Assembly: GCA_964580995.1 (NCBI GenBank)
Contig: CAZOMV010000004.1
Span: 34,893-98,892, forward strand
Origin: JAKJEP01 sp964580995
Lineage (GTDB): Bacteria; Planctomycetota; Phycisphaerae; Sedimentisphaerales; SM23-30
Reading direction: 5' to 3'
Length of the DNA stretch: 64,000 nucleotides
Shown here: positions 27,328 to 36,958 of the stretch, piece after piece
Layout: each line of letters opens with the position of its first letter
Numbering within the stretch: position 1 is the stretch's first letter
Notes under the pieces: generated by a model
The model's input: only the letters and a program-made list of their open reading frames with translations
Told to the model about the DNA's origin: nothing
Databases searched by the model: none
Translations under genes and position numbers: made by a program

Positions 27328-27574
27328 GTTCCCTTTTCTTTCCCATTTTTGTTGTAAACTATTCCTATAAAAGAAGATATCCGATTATATAGTCTGTGTG
27401 GGAGACCGTTTGGAAAAATTACCTGCAAGAGATGACCTTATATCTTTATAGTTGAAAAATTGCGATAGACATGATATGATGTCAGGATATGAGGTGAGAA
27501 AGGTGAACAAATCCCAGATAGGATCCTACTTATTTGGTGAACCAACCAAAATTTTCAGAATAAGGAGATTTTTC

Positions 27575-30500
27575 GTGTCCAGAAAGGTATTACTATCGGC
27601 AATTGTCTTTTGGATTGCGATTACAGGTTCTGTCCGCGTACAGGCGGCCTGGAATGTGGAAGCGGATTTTTCGATCGCGGCGGGGAATCCGAACGGACAA
27701 TGGAGCTACGGCTCAGCGGCTAATTTGACTATACCCTATGTTATAACCTTATATGACAATGGTTTGGCCGTCACAGGGGAACTGGCAGGCCTGGAGCTTT
27801 GGCGTACCGGCGCTATCTCCGATCCGGTGGATACCCATAATACTACCGATTCGGCAATATCCCCCTCTTTTGGGGCGGTCTGGCCGGCACATAGCGCCGC
27901 GTTTCATCCGGGGCCAGACGGGCAGTATAGTTTATATCGCTGGACGGCGGTGGCCAACGGATTCTATGAGGTTTCCGCGATCTTTTCCGTGGGGCATCCC
28001 AACAAAACCACAACGGATGTGCATATTCTGGTGAATGGGTCAGCGGCGGAGGGATATGAAATTTTCGCCGGCGCTATTGACGCCCAGGCCAATGGGAATG
28101 GGGACACCGAAAGCTATTCCGGGCTGGTGTTTCTGCAGGCCGGCGATACCGTTGATTTTGCCGTCGGATATGGAAATGGTTCCCATAACAGTGATACAAC
28201 GCTGATCGATGCGACAATCACACAACTGGCTGGGGAGCCGGTGCTCTGGCTGAAGGCGGGCGAGGGTGTCAGTTCGGATGGCAGCGGGGTGGCTTTATGG
28301 CAGAATCAGTCGGATCCCAATAACCATGCGGTCCGCCAGTTCGGCAATCCGCAGGCAACGACCGCAACCTTTCCGAACGGGGATTTCCCGGTGATTCGAT
28401 TCAATGGGGATGACGGATTTTATCTGGCGGACGCGGCGGCGCTGCGGCTGAGTACGCTGAGTATTTATATGGTCGGCAGTATCGACGCAGGATCGCAAAG
28501 CCAGGTCTTTCTGAGCAACTATACGGATATTCAGGGTTTTGTGCTGGGGATCAGTGATACGGCGGCGGAAACGGTAAAGTGGTTCACAGCAGCACCGGGG
28601 GCACCCCTGGAACCGGAAACGGCACTTAAAACGGAACGTCCCTATTTGATAACGGCGGTGCAGGACGGCGGCAGTTCCGCCAAGAGCCTGCGGGTGAATA
28701 CGCAGGAAGTCGCTTCGGGTACCGCCGCGCTTACCTATACCAGCCAGACCATCGCCGGTGTCGGAGTTCTGGAACCGGGCCGGCAGTTTCTCACCGGGGA
28801 CATCGCGGAAATTCTGGTGGTGGATTCCGCCGATGCAGCGGTGCGGGAGGCGGCGGAGAATTACCTGATGGGCAAATACGGCATCCTGCCGCCGCCGCAG
28901 AACTGTGGGGATGCGGGGATGGAATATCTTTACTTTGATTTCAACCGGGACTGCTATATCGATTTGCAGGATTTTGCTTTATTCACAAAGGAGTGGTTGT
29001 ATTGTAACGATCCGGAAAATACTACCTGTGTGGATTTCTGGGATATAGCGGCCCAGCAGGAACAGGAAGAGGCGGCGGACTGGGTGAAGGATAAATTTAC
29101 CGGTACAGCGCCGGCGGTGCCGTTTTCGTTTGTTTATGATGGGGTGCCTTCGGATGATTTTCTGTCCGGCTGGCCGTTGAGTCAAAGTCAGATGTCCCTG
29201 GATGCCAACCGGACACAATATACCCTGACCTACACCGATCCGGCGACGGGGCTGGAAGTAAAGTGCGTGGCGGTGGCCTATAACGATTATCCCACCGTGG
29301 AATGGACGGTTTATTTCAAGAATACCGCCGCAGGCAATACCCCGATTCTGGAAGACATTCTGGCTTTGGATGATGCCTTTACCAAGCTGAACGGCCAGGA
29401 TTTTCTGCTGCATCATTTCAAGGGCGCCCCGAGTACGCCCAATGATTATCAACCCTATGAAACGGTTTTGGAACCGCAAGCCAGCAAAACCCTCAGTGCC
29501 GCCGGCGGCCGTTCCACCAATAAGGATATGTCCTACTTCAATCTGGAGACCGGTGACAAGGGTGTGATTGTGGTGGTGGGTTGGCCGGGGCAGTGGTCGG
29601 CGACGCTCAGCCACAGTGCCGCCAACACGATGACGATTACCGCCGGGCAGGAATTGACGCATTTGCGGTTGTATCCCGGTGAGGAAATTCGCAGCCCGCT
29701 GATGGTGGTGCAGTTCTGGCAAAGGGACTGGCTGCGTTCGCAGAATATCTGGCGGCGGTGGATGCTGGCCCATAACCTGCCGCGTCCCGGCGGATCGCTG
29801 CCGGAGCCGATGATGTCGGCATGCAGTTCATCCCAGTATAATGAAATGTGTAATGCGAATGAAGAAAACCAGAAAATGTTCATCAACCGGTATGTGGAAG
29901 AACAGATTCCGCTGGATTTCTGGCATATGGATGCGGGCTGGTATATCACCAGTAATTGCTGGCCGGGGACGGGGACCTGGGAAGTGGATACCAGCCGCTT
30001 CCCCAACGGGCTGCGGGCGATTTCAGATCATGCCCACGCCAATGGCATGGATATTATTTTGTGGTTTGAGCCGGAGCGGGTTACCTCGGGTACCTGGCTG
30101 ACGAACAATCATCCGGACTGGGTGCTGGGCGGCAGCGGGGGCGGGCTGCTGAATCTGGGCCATGCGGAGGCCTGGAACTGGCTGGTCAATCATGTCGATG
30201 GGTTGATTAACAGCGAAGGGGTGGATTTGTACCGGCAGGATTTCAATATGGATCCTTTGGGATACTGGCGAGGGGCAGATGCCGCCGACCGGCAGGGCAT
30301 GACGGAGATCAAGCATGTGGTGGGTTATCTGGCCTATTGGGATGAGCTGCGCCGCCGTCACCCCGATATGCTGATTGATACCTGTGCTAGCGGCGGTCGC
30401 CGCAATGATCTGGAGACCCTGCGCCGCTCGGTCCCGCTGCTGCGCAGCGATACGATTTTCGGGCCGGTGGATCAGCAGTGCCACACCTATGGAATTGCGT

Positions 30501-30970
30501 TCTGGATTCCCTATCACGGCAGCGGCCAGCGTGCCGAAGATACTTATACCTTCCGCAGTTGCATGCTGCCCTATAACACGGCCTGCTGGGATGTGCGGAA
30601 TTATGGCCTGGATTATAACTTCCTGCGGCAAAAGACGGCGGAATGGCGCAGCATCAATCATTATTATCTGGGCGATTATTATCCGCTGACGGATTACAGC
30701 CTGTCCAACGGGGACTGGATGGCCTGGCAGTTTGACCGGCCGGACCTGGGCGAAGGCATGGTGCAGGCGTTCCGCCGGGCCAGTGCCGCAGTTGCCAGTA
30801 TGATTTTCAAGCCCAGAGGCCTGGATGCGGATGCCTGGTACCTCGTGAAAAACCTGGATGAGACCTCCAGCACCCGAATCTATGGCAAGGATCTGCTGAT
30901 TCAGGGGATAACCGTCCATATCCCCTCCCAGCCGGGAGCCGTGGTGATAACCTATCAGAAGGACAATTAG
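27575..30970 (+). CDS. Secreted GH36-like alpha-galactosidase with LamG-like and dockerin-like domains
   Basis: This 1131-residue protein starts at GTG 27575, seven bases after AAGGAG, giving a clean signal peptide (hydrophobic AIVFWIAITG, cleavage after VQA). An N-terminal beta-rich region is followed by a LamG/concanavalin-like domain (about residues 220-440) and a dockerin-like segment around residues 450-490 (DFNRDCYIDLQDF, then EWLYCNDP). The C-terminal half is a GH36/melibiase-type catalytic region: DFWHMDAGWY, WFEPERV, nucleophile Asp in YRQDFNMDP (about residue 888), CASGGRR, and acid/base Asp in LLRSDT (about 959). It presumably removes alpha-galactosyl groups from polysaccharides outside the cytoplasm. 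The gene at 36959 on the other strand is a paralogue of the catalytic half. Confidence 0.88.
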   Translation: MSRKVLLSAIVFWIAITGSVRVQAAWNVEADFSIAAGNPNGQWSYGSAANLTIPYVITLYDNGLAVTGELAGLELWRTGAISDPVDTHNTTDSAISPSFGAVWPAHSAAFHPGPDGQYSLYRWTAVANGFYEVSAIFSVGHPNKTTTDVHILVNGSAAEGYEIFAGAIDAQANGNGDTESYSGLVFLQAGDTVDFAVGYGNGSHNSDTTLIDATITQLAGEPVLWLKAGEGVSSDGSGVALWQNQSDPNNHAVRQFGNPQATTATFPNGDFPVIRFNGDDGFYLADAAALRLSTLSIYMVGSIDAGSQSQVFLSNYTDIQGFVLGISDTAAETVKWFTAAPGAPLEPETALKTERPYLITAVQDGGSSAKSLRVNTQEVASGTAALTYTSQTIAGVGVLEPGRQFLTGDIAEILVVDSADAAVREAAENYLMGKYGILPPPQNCGDAGMEYLYFDFNRDCYIDLQDFALFTKEWLYCNDPENTTCVDFWDIAAQQEQEEAADWVKDKFTGTAPAVPFSFVYDGVPSDDFLSGWPLSQSQMSLDANRTQYTLTYTDPATGLEVKCVAVAYNDYPTVEWTVYFKNTAAGNTPILEDILALDDAFTKLNGQDFLLHHFKGAPSTPNDYQPYETVLEPQASKTLSAAGGRSTNKDMSYFNLETGDKGVIVVVGWPGQWSATLSHSAANTMTITAGQELTHLRLYPGEEIRSPLMVVQFWQRDWLRSQNIWRRWMLAHNLPRPGGSLPEPMMSACSSSQYNEMCNANEENQKMFINRYVEEQIPLDFWHMDAGWYITSNCWPGTGTWEVDTSRFPNGLRAISDHAHANGMDIILWFEPERVTSGTWLTNNHPDWVLGGSGGGLLNLGHAEAWNWLVNHVDGLINSEGVDLYRQDFNMDPLGYWRGADAADRQGMTEIKHVVGYLAYWDELRRRHPDMLIDTCASGGRRNDLETLRRSVPLLRSDTIFGPVDQQCHTYGIAFWIPYHGSGQRAEDTYTFRSCMLPYNTACWDVRNYGLDYNFLRQKTAEWRSINHYYLGDYYPLTDYSLSNGDWMAWQFDRPDLGEGMVQAFRRASAAVASMIFKPRGLDADAWYLVKNLDETSSTRIYGKDLLIQGITVHIPSQPGAVVITYQKDN

Positions 30971-31090
30971 AAAGGCTTCACCAAGGTATCGGTACCGGAA
31001 TCTTTTATTTTCCGGATTGACCGGCGGGGGTATTTCCGCTACCATCTCCGCCTGATTGCTGCCTATGCTATATTATGGAGTTATGGAAAA

Positions 31091-32216
31091 ATGGTAGATA
31101 TTGACTATGATAATATTGGTTCTCTATTAGAGGACCTCTCGGCCCGGATCCAAAAGATTCGGGACTCTCTTTGACATCCCCGGCAAAAAGAAGAAGCTGG
31201 CGGAACTGGAAGAAACCATGAATCGGTCGGGTTTCTGGGACAACCCCGAAGCCGCGCAAAAAACCGTCAGCCAGCTCAAAACCATCAAAGCCCAACTCGA
31301 CCCGCTGGAAAAAGCTTATAAACAACTGGAAGATGCGGGTCTTTTCTGGGAAATGGGCCAGGCGGAAAACGACACCGCGACCAAGCAGGAAGTCGCCGAT
31401 TCCCTGCCGGGCTTGCAGGAAATGGTGGATAAGATCGAACTGGCTTCGCTGCTCAGCGGGAAAAACGATCCGCTGGATTGTTTTTTCAGCATTCACGCTG
31501 GGGCGGGTGGCACGGAAAGCTGCGACTGGGCGAATATCCTGCTGCGGATGTACACCAGGTATTTCGACCGGAGCGGCTATACGTATGAGGAACTGGACCT
31601 GACGCCCGGCGAAGAAGCGGGGATTCGCTCGGTCACGATGCGGGTGAAAGGGGCCTATGCCTTCGGGTATCTTTCCTGCGAGATGGGTGTGCATCGTCTG
31701 GTCCGCATCAGTCCCTTCGACGCCAACAAGCGGCGGCATACCAGTTTTGTGGCGGTGGATGTCTTGCCGGACCATGGAGCGGCTTCCGAAGTGGAAATCA
31801 ACGAAAATGAAATTGAAATGGAACTCTATTGCCGGGCCAGCGGCGCCGGCGGCCAGAATGTCAACAAAGTCGCCTCGGCGGTTCGTATCCGGCACAAACC
31901 TACCGGGATCGTCGTCAACTGTGTTTCCGAGCGGAGTCAGCATCAGAACCGGGCACTCGCTTTGGCGTTATTGAAATCCAAGATCGAGCGGATGGAACAG
32001 CAGAAACGGGATAAGGAAATGGCCCAGTTGTACGGTGAAAAAGGGGATATCGCCTGGGGCAACCAGATCCGCAGCTATGTTATGCAGCCCTACCAGATGG
32101 TCAAGGATCATCGAACCGACTATCAGGTCGGCAATCCCGACAAGGTTCTGGATGGGGACCTGGACGAGTTCATCTTCAGCTATCTGCGCCTCCGGGCCGG
32201 TCGAAATGATAAATAA
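31091..32216 (+). CDS. prfB: Peptide chain release factor 2, programmed +1 frameshift
   Basis: RF2 ends translation at UGA and UAA. The first 27 codons from ATG 31091 (MVDIDYDNIG...) run to an in-frame TGA at 31172. Shifting +1 at CTT-TGA-C gives DIPGKKKK and continues unbroken to 32216, about 374 residues, normal for RF2. The anticodon-like SPF motif (LVRISPFDANKRR) and the catalytic GGQ (SGAGGQNVNK) are present. A ribosome-binding site GGAG (31077-31080) precedes the start. A call beginning at the internal ATG 31218 would miss the N-terminal domain. Levels should be self-regulated: low RF2 stalls the ribosome at TGA and favours the shift. Confidence 0.96.
31169..31175 (+). promoter_or_regulatory. 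prfB programmed +1 frameshift site CTTTGAC
   Basis: The classic slip sequence CTT-TGA-C is intact at codons 27-28. The usual upstream stimulator AGGGGG is reduced to CGGGA (31160-31164), so the internal Shine-Dalgarno is weaker than the textbook form. Confidence 0.92.
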
Positions 32217-32244
32217 TCGCCATAAACAGGTCGAGTCCTGAAGA

Positions 32245-32925
32245 TCAGTTCTTGCCGGCAAGAAGAAAAATTTCGTTTTCAGGACGCAGGAGACGAAGAA
32301 AAAACAAGCCTGCGCGGTAAAGGGACAGCGAAAGCCGGGCCAGAAACGCCAGCCGTCTTTCATAGCTAAAAGGCCGAACCTTTATGGTTTCGATGCGAAA
32401 ACCGGCGGCAGCAACAAGATTGCCGAGGCTTTGGGCGTTCCAGGAGAACAGGTGCTGATTGGGATCATCGGCGCGGTAGTTACGATAGCGGCGGCGGGTT
32501 TCGTGGGGCACGTAGAGGAGCAAACGACCGTTGGGGACCAGGAGCGTTTTGATACGGCCCAGTGTCGCCAGGGGATCGGCGGTGTGTTCGAGAACGTGAT
32601 GGCAGAGGACGGCGTCGAAACAGCCCAGCTCAAGGCGATCCAGATCGGTGATGAAATGGATGGCGAATTTTTCGCAATCGCAGCGCCCGGCTTCGTTGAG
32701 GTCGAAGCCCCATTTTTCGCGGCAGTGGAGCAAACGCAGGTTGTAGCCGCCGCCGACGCCGAATTCCAGGATGCGGTCAGAGGGGCGAATATAGGGCTGG
32801 ATTTTGCGGCAGCGCTGGCGGGAGATGACCTGTTGGGTGAACTCATCGGCGGCAATCAGGGTGTAGTAAACCTGGCCGCGCTCGCCGCGATAATGCTGCT
32901 CTACATTAAAAAGGTGTTCCGACAT
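32245..32925 (-). CDS. Class I SAM-dependent methyltransferase
   Basis: This 226-residue protein has a Rossmann methyltransferase core. Motif I is ILEFGVGGGYN (about residues 52-62), the acidic residue after strand 2 is in WGFDLNEAG, and motif IV is FDAVLCHHVLEHTADP, typical of the Methyltransf_11 group. The C-terminus has a hydrophobic segment (LARLSLSLYRAGLFFL) that may contact membrane. The substrate cannot be read from sequence. It converges with prfB, with only 28 bases between stops. Confidence 0.85.
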   Translation of the reverse strand: MSEHLFNVEQHYRGERGQVYYTLIAADEFTQQVISRQRCRKIQPYIRPSDRILEFGVGGGYNLRLLHCREKWGFDLNEAGRCDCEKFAIHFITDLDRLELGCFDAVLCHHVLEHTADPLATLGRIKTLLVPNGRLLLYVPHETRRRYRNYRADDPNQHLFSWNAQSLGNLVAAAGFRIETIKVRPFSYERRLAFLARLSLSLYRAGLFFLRLLRPENEIFLLAGKN

Positions 32926-33038
32926 AGTTTAATTCAAATATCCCATAGGACTGCTGTCTATCGATCAAACCATATTTCCATATAGTCTAGATCATTAATA
33001 CAATCATGCGTACCTCAAAACAAGCACAAAATGAATGA

Positions 33039-34454
33039 TCAGGATAAAAACATCGGCAGATGGAAGACGCAAAAATAACCGAAGACCAGAAAGGCGGCCA
33101 GTAAACCAATTGCAAAAATCCTGCCGGGCTTGAGGATTTGATATGCCCGCTGCGAAAGCAGCTTGGGCATCACCACAAACAAGCCGACCGCTACCCATAT
33201 GGCCTGTAACGGGGTCAGCAGGATGCCATCCACCACCGCGGACAACCGGACCATAAACACCGGCATTTCTCCCAGCCAGTAAACGATCGCGATGTTGGTA
33301 GCGAGAAAGAAAAGCAGAAACAGGCGGAACTGGATTTTCCAGGCGAATTTTTGATTGAAGCCGGGGATACAGATGCGGAAGGCATCCGCCAGCATCCGCG
33401 GCCAGCCGGCCAGAATGCCGATGAGGGTGGACGTAAGGGCCGCGGCCCCAGCCAGCTTGAACAGCAAAGCCCCGATAGAACCCCAATTCTGAGCGAAGAT
33501 ATTCGATAGCGTAAAGGCCACTTCCTTGCCCTGCGGTGCCATATGACTCGGTCCCAAAATTCCCGCCCCGGCAATCAGAAAGGCACAGGTGGCGGTAATC
33601 CCAATCACAAATGCCAGCGTGGCATCCACATACAGAACCTTACACCAGCCCTTGATTTTACGGGCCTCGGCTGCTTCCATATTTTTCAGCATCGGCAAGT
33701 CTGCCGGTTTCCCATAGCCCCGGCCGGCCCCAGCCCCGTAATTGGCCCCCAGTACCCAGTAACTATAAAAAACCTGGCTGGCAAAACCGCCCGCTCCCCA
33801 GCCGATCAGCGGTAATACCTCATTCCACGGATTAGACGATACTCCCTGTAAATTCAGCGCCCAAGCGGGAACCGGGGGAACCGGCAGGCGGAGGTTTTCC
33901 AGCAGAACCTGAAAACCCGGCACCACATGGATGGCCACATAGATGACCCCCAGGATAATAATCAGGACAAAAATACTCATTACGATTTTGAGCACATCAA
34001 AGACCCCCGACCAGACCACCAGCAGCGCAAACAACGCCACCGCCCACCCGGCCCAGCGCGAATCGATGGGTATCATGCTGGCAAGAAAAGCGCCCGAGGA
34101 TATGGTTAAGGAACCGATGGAGAGAATGGCGGCGAGGAATTGTACCACCAGCACGATCCAGACTACCCAGTGTGCCGGTCCCGGAATCCGGTCAAACATG
34201 TCGATCATCCCTTCGCCCGTGCAGACCGTATAGCGGGCGCCGCTCATGCCGATCCAGTATTTCAGAAAGATGCCGATCACCACCGCCCAGAGCACGGAAG
34301 TCCCCAGAATCGCCCCCGTGCGGGTGGCCAGGATCACCTCGCCCGAGCCGATATATTCCGCACACCAGACCATCGAGGGCCCCAGCATCGCCAGGATCGC
34401 CAGCCCCTTGGGGGGAGTCGGAAAAGTTTCCCGGTTATGGTTGATTGATTCCAT
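33039..34454 (-). CDS. Nramp-like membrane transporter lacking the DPGN motif
   Basis: The product has 471 residues and about 11 hydrophobic segments. The opening GPSMVWCAEYIGSGEVILATRTG aligns with the Nramp first helix, but the metal-binding DPGN is replaced by GSGE. The sixth-helix region reads GPSHMAPQGKEV rather than the usual MPH. The start is ATG 34454 behind a strong AAGGAGG that overlaps the stop of the upstream peptidase gene (11-base gap), so the two are co-transcribed. The family is known for proton-coupled Mn/Fe uptake. The altered site suggests a different cargo or mechanism; what it carries is unknown. Confidence 0.75.
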   Translation of the reverse strand: MESINHNRETFPTPPKGLAILAMLGPSMVWCAEYIGSGEVILATRTGAILGTSVLWAVVIGIFLKYWIGMSGARYTVCTGEGMIDMFDRIPGPAHWVVWIVLVVQFLAAILSIGSLTISSGAFLASMIPIDSRWAGWAVALFALLVVWSGVFDVLKIVMSIFVLIIILGVIYVAIHVVPGFQVLLENLRLPVPPVPAWALNLQGVSSNPWNEVLPLIGWGAGGFASQVFYSYWVLGANYGAGAGRGYGKPADLPMLKNMEAAEARKIKGWCKVLYVDATLAFVIGITATCAFLIAGAGILGPSHMAPQGKEVAFTLSNIFAQNWGSIGALLFKLAGAAALTSTLIGILAGWPRMLADAFRICIPGFNQKFAWKIQFRLFLLFFLATNIAIVYWLGEMPVFMVRLSAVVDGILLTPLQAIWVAVGLFVVMPKLLSQRAYQILKPGRIFAIGLLAAFLVFGYFCVFHLPMFLS

Positions 34455-34465
34455 GAGAGCCTCCT

Positions 34466-35965
34466 TCAGTTCGTATTCTGGATTCCTTCCCGCCAGATGA
34501 GCCGTTCCATGAAGCTGCGCCAGCTTTGTTCCAGTTGGGACGGATTGCCGAAGAATTTCTCAAAGTCGGCGATTCGTTCTTCCTCCGTATATGGCTGATC
34601 GGTAATCCGCAGGGCCAGGTCATAGATATAGTCGAACAGATTTTCATGCTGCTCTTCGACCAGGTAATAGAACAAGGCCCAGGCGGTCGCATAGGCGGAG
34701 GCCATTTCCGATTGGCTGGGATTCTGATAAAACAATTTATCATTCAAGACCAGGTCTTTCAGGCGGATGGGATTGCCGCTGCTGAAGGTCTCCAGCCGCT
34801 TTCGATTGACCAGCCCCGGCCGGTCCCATTGCCCTTCCTGCGGTGCCTCGAAATAAACCGCCAGGCCCTCCACCAGCCAGGTCGGGGTTTCGCAGTAGCG
34901 GCTGTGAATGCCGCAGGTATAGGCCAGTTGATGCGTGCCCTCGTGAATGGTGATGCTGACATTTTGGTTGGTATAAAACGTCCGCACTTTTTCAAATTCG
35001 CTTTGGAGCGTCCGCACATGTTTTCGCAACTCACTCAAAAGCTCCTCCCCGGTGACTTTCCGCTGGCTGCCGTCCGGGTCGGTGACAACATACTGCTGCG
35101 GCCCCTTACGCAGCGCTTCGGTCACTTCCCGCTGCTGCTGCTTTGCAATCTTTAATTGCTTGCCTACCTCATCCCGAACCGTTAGAAACTGGCTGCCGGT
35201 TTCGGAAATGGCGTCATAAAAATAACTCCGCCCGGTCTTGCCGGAATAAAAGCCTTCGGAATAGGTAATATTTTCCGCCATTTTCTGGGCATAGAGATAA
35301 TACTGCTGGGCTGTGTCGAACAGCACCACTTCCAGCCGGTCCGTCAGCGGGGCAGGCTCGAAATGGCGATCCTCGAAAAAGGCCATGAACTCCTCATAGA
35401 GCCGTTCCAGCCGCTCGCCGGTCGTCTCCGCGAAAATATCCGCGCTGTTGTAGCAGATTCGATAATGCGGGGTGTTCCATATTCGAAAATCCTCCCCCAG
35501 GTCCGCCAGCATTTTCTCGCAGGCCTTCTCGTTGTCCGGCAGATTCGCATGATGAAGCCGGTATTCCCGAAATAACTCCCGGGCCTCTTTATGATCTTTA
35601 TCGATCAGCAGCGCCGTCCGCAAAGCCCGGATATATTCGTTTTCCAGCCCCTTTTCCTGCGCCCAGCGGGCCAGTTCTACGCAGGCATCCGCACCCTGGA
35701 GGGAGGCTTCCTGCAGCCGGCCTATAAAAATATCTTCCGGCAGCGGTTTCTTCTCGATTTTATCCACATCCGATTTCTGGAATTCGATGGAACCGGAGCG
35801 CAGCTCGATCAGCACGCTCTCGTCGCGTTCCGTCACCCGTCCCTCGAAACTGCCCCCATATTTAAGATGCACCACATCTCCCGCGGTAAAACCGGCCAGC
35901 TGCCAGCATAAAATAACCGCAGCAATCAGAAGACATGTAAATGGATAAAATCGGATTTTCTTCAT
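34466..35965 (-). CDS. Secreted DUF1570-type gluzincin metallopeptidase
   Basis: This 499-residue protein has an N-terminal signal or anchor (CLLIAAVILCWQLAGF). After a small beta domain (VVHLKYGGSFEGRV) and a helical region comes a DUF1570-like domain with the zinc motif HEGTH (HExxH type) followed about 25 residues on by WLVEGLAVYFE, which supplies the third ligand Glu. Role: probable zinc peptidase acting outside the cytoplasm; no substrate is evident. It is the first gene of a two-gene unit with the Nramp-like transporter. Confidence 0.75.
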   Translation of the reverse strand: MKKIRFYPFTCLLIAAVILCWQLAGFTAGDVVHLKYGGSFEGRVTERDESVLIELRSGSIEFQKSDVDKIEKKPLPEDIFIGRLQEASLQGADACVELARWAQEKGLENEYIRALRTALLIDKDHKEARELFREYRLHHANLPDNEKACEKMLADLGEDFRIWNTPHYRICYNSADIFAETTGERLERLYEEFMAFFEDRHFEPAPLTDRLEVVLFDTAQQYYLYAQKMAENITYSEGFYSGKTGRSYFYDAISETGSQFLTVRDEVGKQLKIAKQQQREVTEALRKGPQQYVVTDPDGSQRKVTGEELLSELRKHVRTLQSEFEKVRTFYTNQNVSITIHEGTHQLAYTCGIHSRYCETPTWLVEGLAVYFEAPQEGQWDRPGLVNRKRLETFSSGNPIRLKDLVLNDKLFYQNPSQSEMASAYATAWALFYYLVEEQHENLFDYIYDLALRITDQPYTEEERIADFEKFFGNPSQLEQSWRSFMERLIWREGIQNTN

Positions 35966-36075
35966 ACCATATTTATCGGCCTTATCGATTCCTTACTTAA
36001 TGATTATTACTCAATAGCTCAATGATGTATCGCAAACCAATATTTAGGATTATTCAAAACCTCGATCTTCTATAT

Positions 36076-36675
36076 CTACTGTTCTCGTAGTGCAGCCGGA
36101 ATGGGCAAGCCATCTGCTCCTAAACCTAGTACAATGTCATGTTGCTCTGCTCTTGTTAACACCTCAGGCAATGCTTTTTTCATCAAATTATCAATCGGAA
36201 TAGACAATTTATTGCCCCCTTTCAAAAAAGCATGTAATTCATAATTACTTTCGTTACCATCCTTGACTACCAGATATATCAGTGAGTCGAATGGAATTTC
36301 AATGTCATCTGGAGCATACCACGGACCACTACGCTGATGAAAGGACTCCTGCGTAATGGTTATATATTGATTAAATACTGTTGGAATATGGAAAAAGATA
36401 AAGAGTGTTAATGGTGATAAAACCAAAGCAATCACGCGAAACAGAAATTTCCGCTGCATCCAATAAAATGCTGCCAAAATCCCGGTTGTTATCCCCAAAA
36501 CGCAAATACTTGACAACAACGTCAGAGGGAGTGCATACCGAGTGGTGTTTTCAGTTTTTACCATTGAAACTTGGATGTCTGACAACAATAAGAGAATTAT
36601 CTGAATCACCAAAACCGCTGCCGCCCCTCGGGCTAACCAAATCTGCTTACGTTTTATGAACATGGTCCTTATCAT
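36076..36675 (-). CDS. Hypothetical membrane protein
   Basis: The product has 199 residues and three hydrophobic segments in the first ~95 (AAAVLVIQIILLLL; LTLLSSICVLGITTGILAAF; VIALVLSPLTLFIFF), followed by a soluble C-terminal domain of about 100 residues. Layout suggests an anchored protein with an extra-membrane sensor or binding domain. No family is recognised. Start may be the ATG at 36675 or at 36663. It stands alone, with 283 empty bases upstream. Confidence 0.6.
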   Translation of the reverse strand: MIRTMFIKRKQIWLARGAAAVLVIQIILLLLSDIQVSMVKTENTTRYALPLTLLSSICVLGITTGILAAFYWMQRKFLFRVIALVLSPLTLFIFFHIPTVFNQYITITQESFHQRSGPWYAPDDIEIPFDSLIYLVVKDGNESNYELHAFLKGGNKLSIPIDNLMKKALPEVLTRAEQHDIVLGLGADGLPIPAALREQ

Positions 36676-36958
36676 GCAAACTCTGGCAGGTAAACATTAA
36701 TTAATTCAAACTGATATTGCCCAAATACCCATTTAAAAAACATGACTGACTCCATACATCATCATCAATTTTAAAAATTCACTAACAGAAGGGCAAGAAA
36801 ATTCCATTCCATAGCCAATTTTCCTCAAAATTCCGCAAATTTACGGGTTTTCGCTTACAGCCGTCATTTTTTCACAGATCCTGACTGTCGCAACAATGCG
36901 GCAAGACTATGCTGGGCATTCTTTCTGGACCGATTGTCTGTCAGTCTAGCGATAGTGA

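Noticed and set aside
27250..27330. Complete tRNA-Phe gene
   Set aside because: The 5' acceptor strand and D-arm are missing; only the anticodon arm to the 3' end is present.
30023..31045. 340-codon minus-strand frame
   Set aside because: Antisense to the catalytic domain of the GH36-like gene with conserved motifs.
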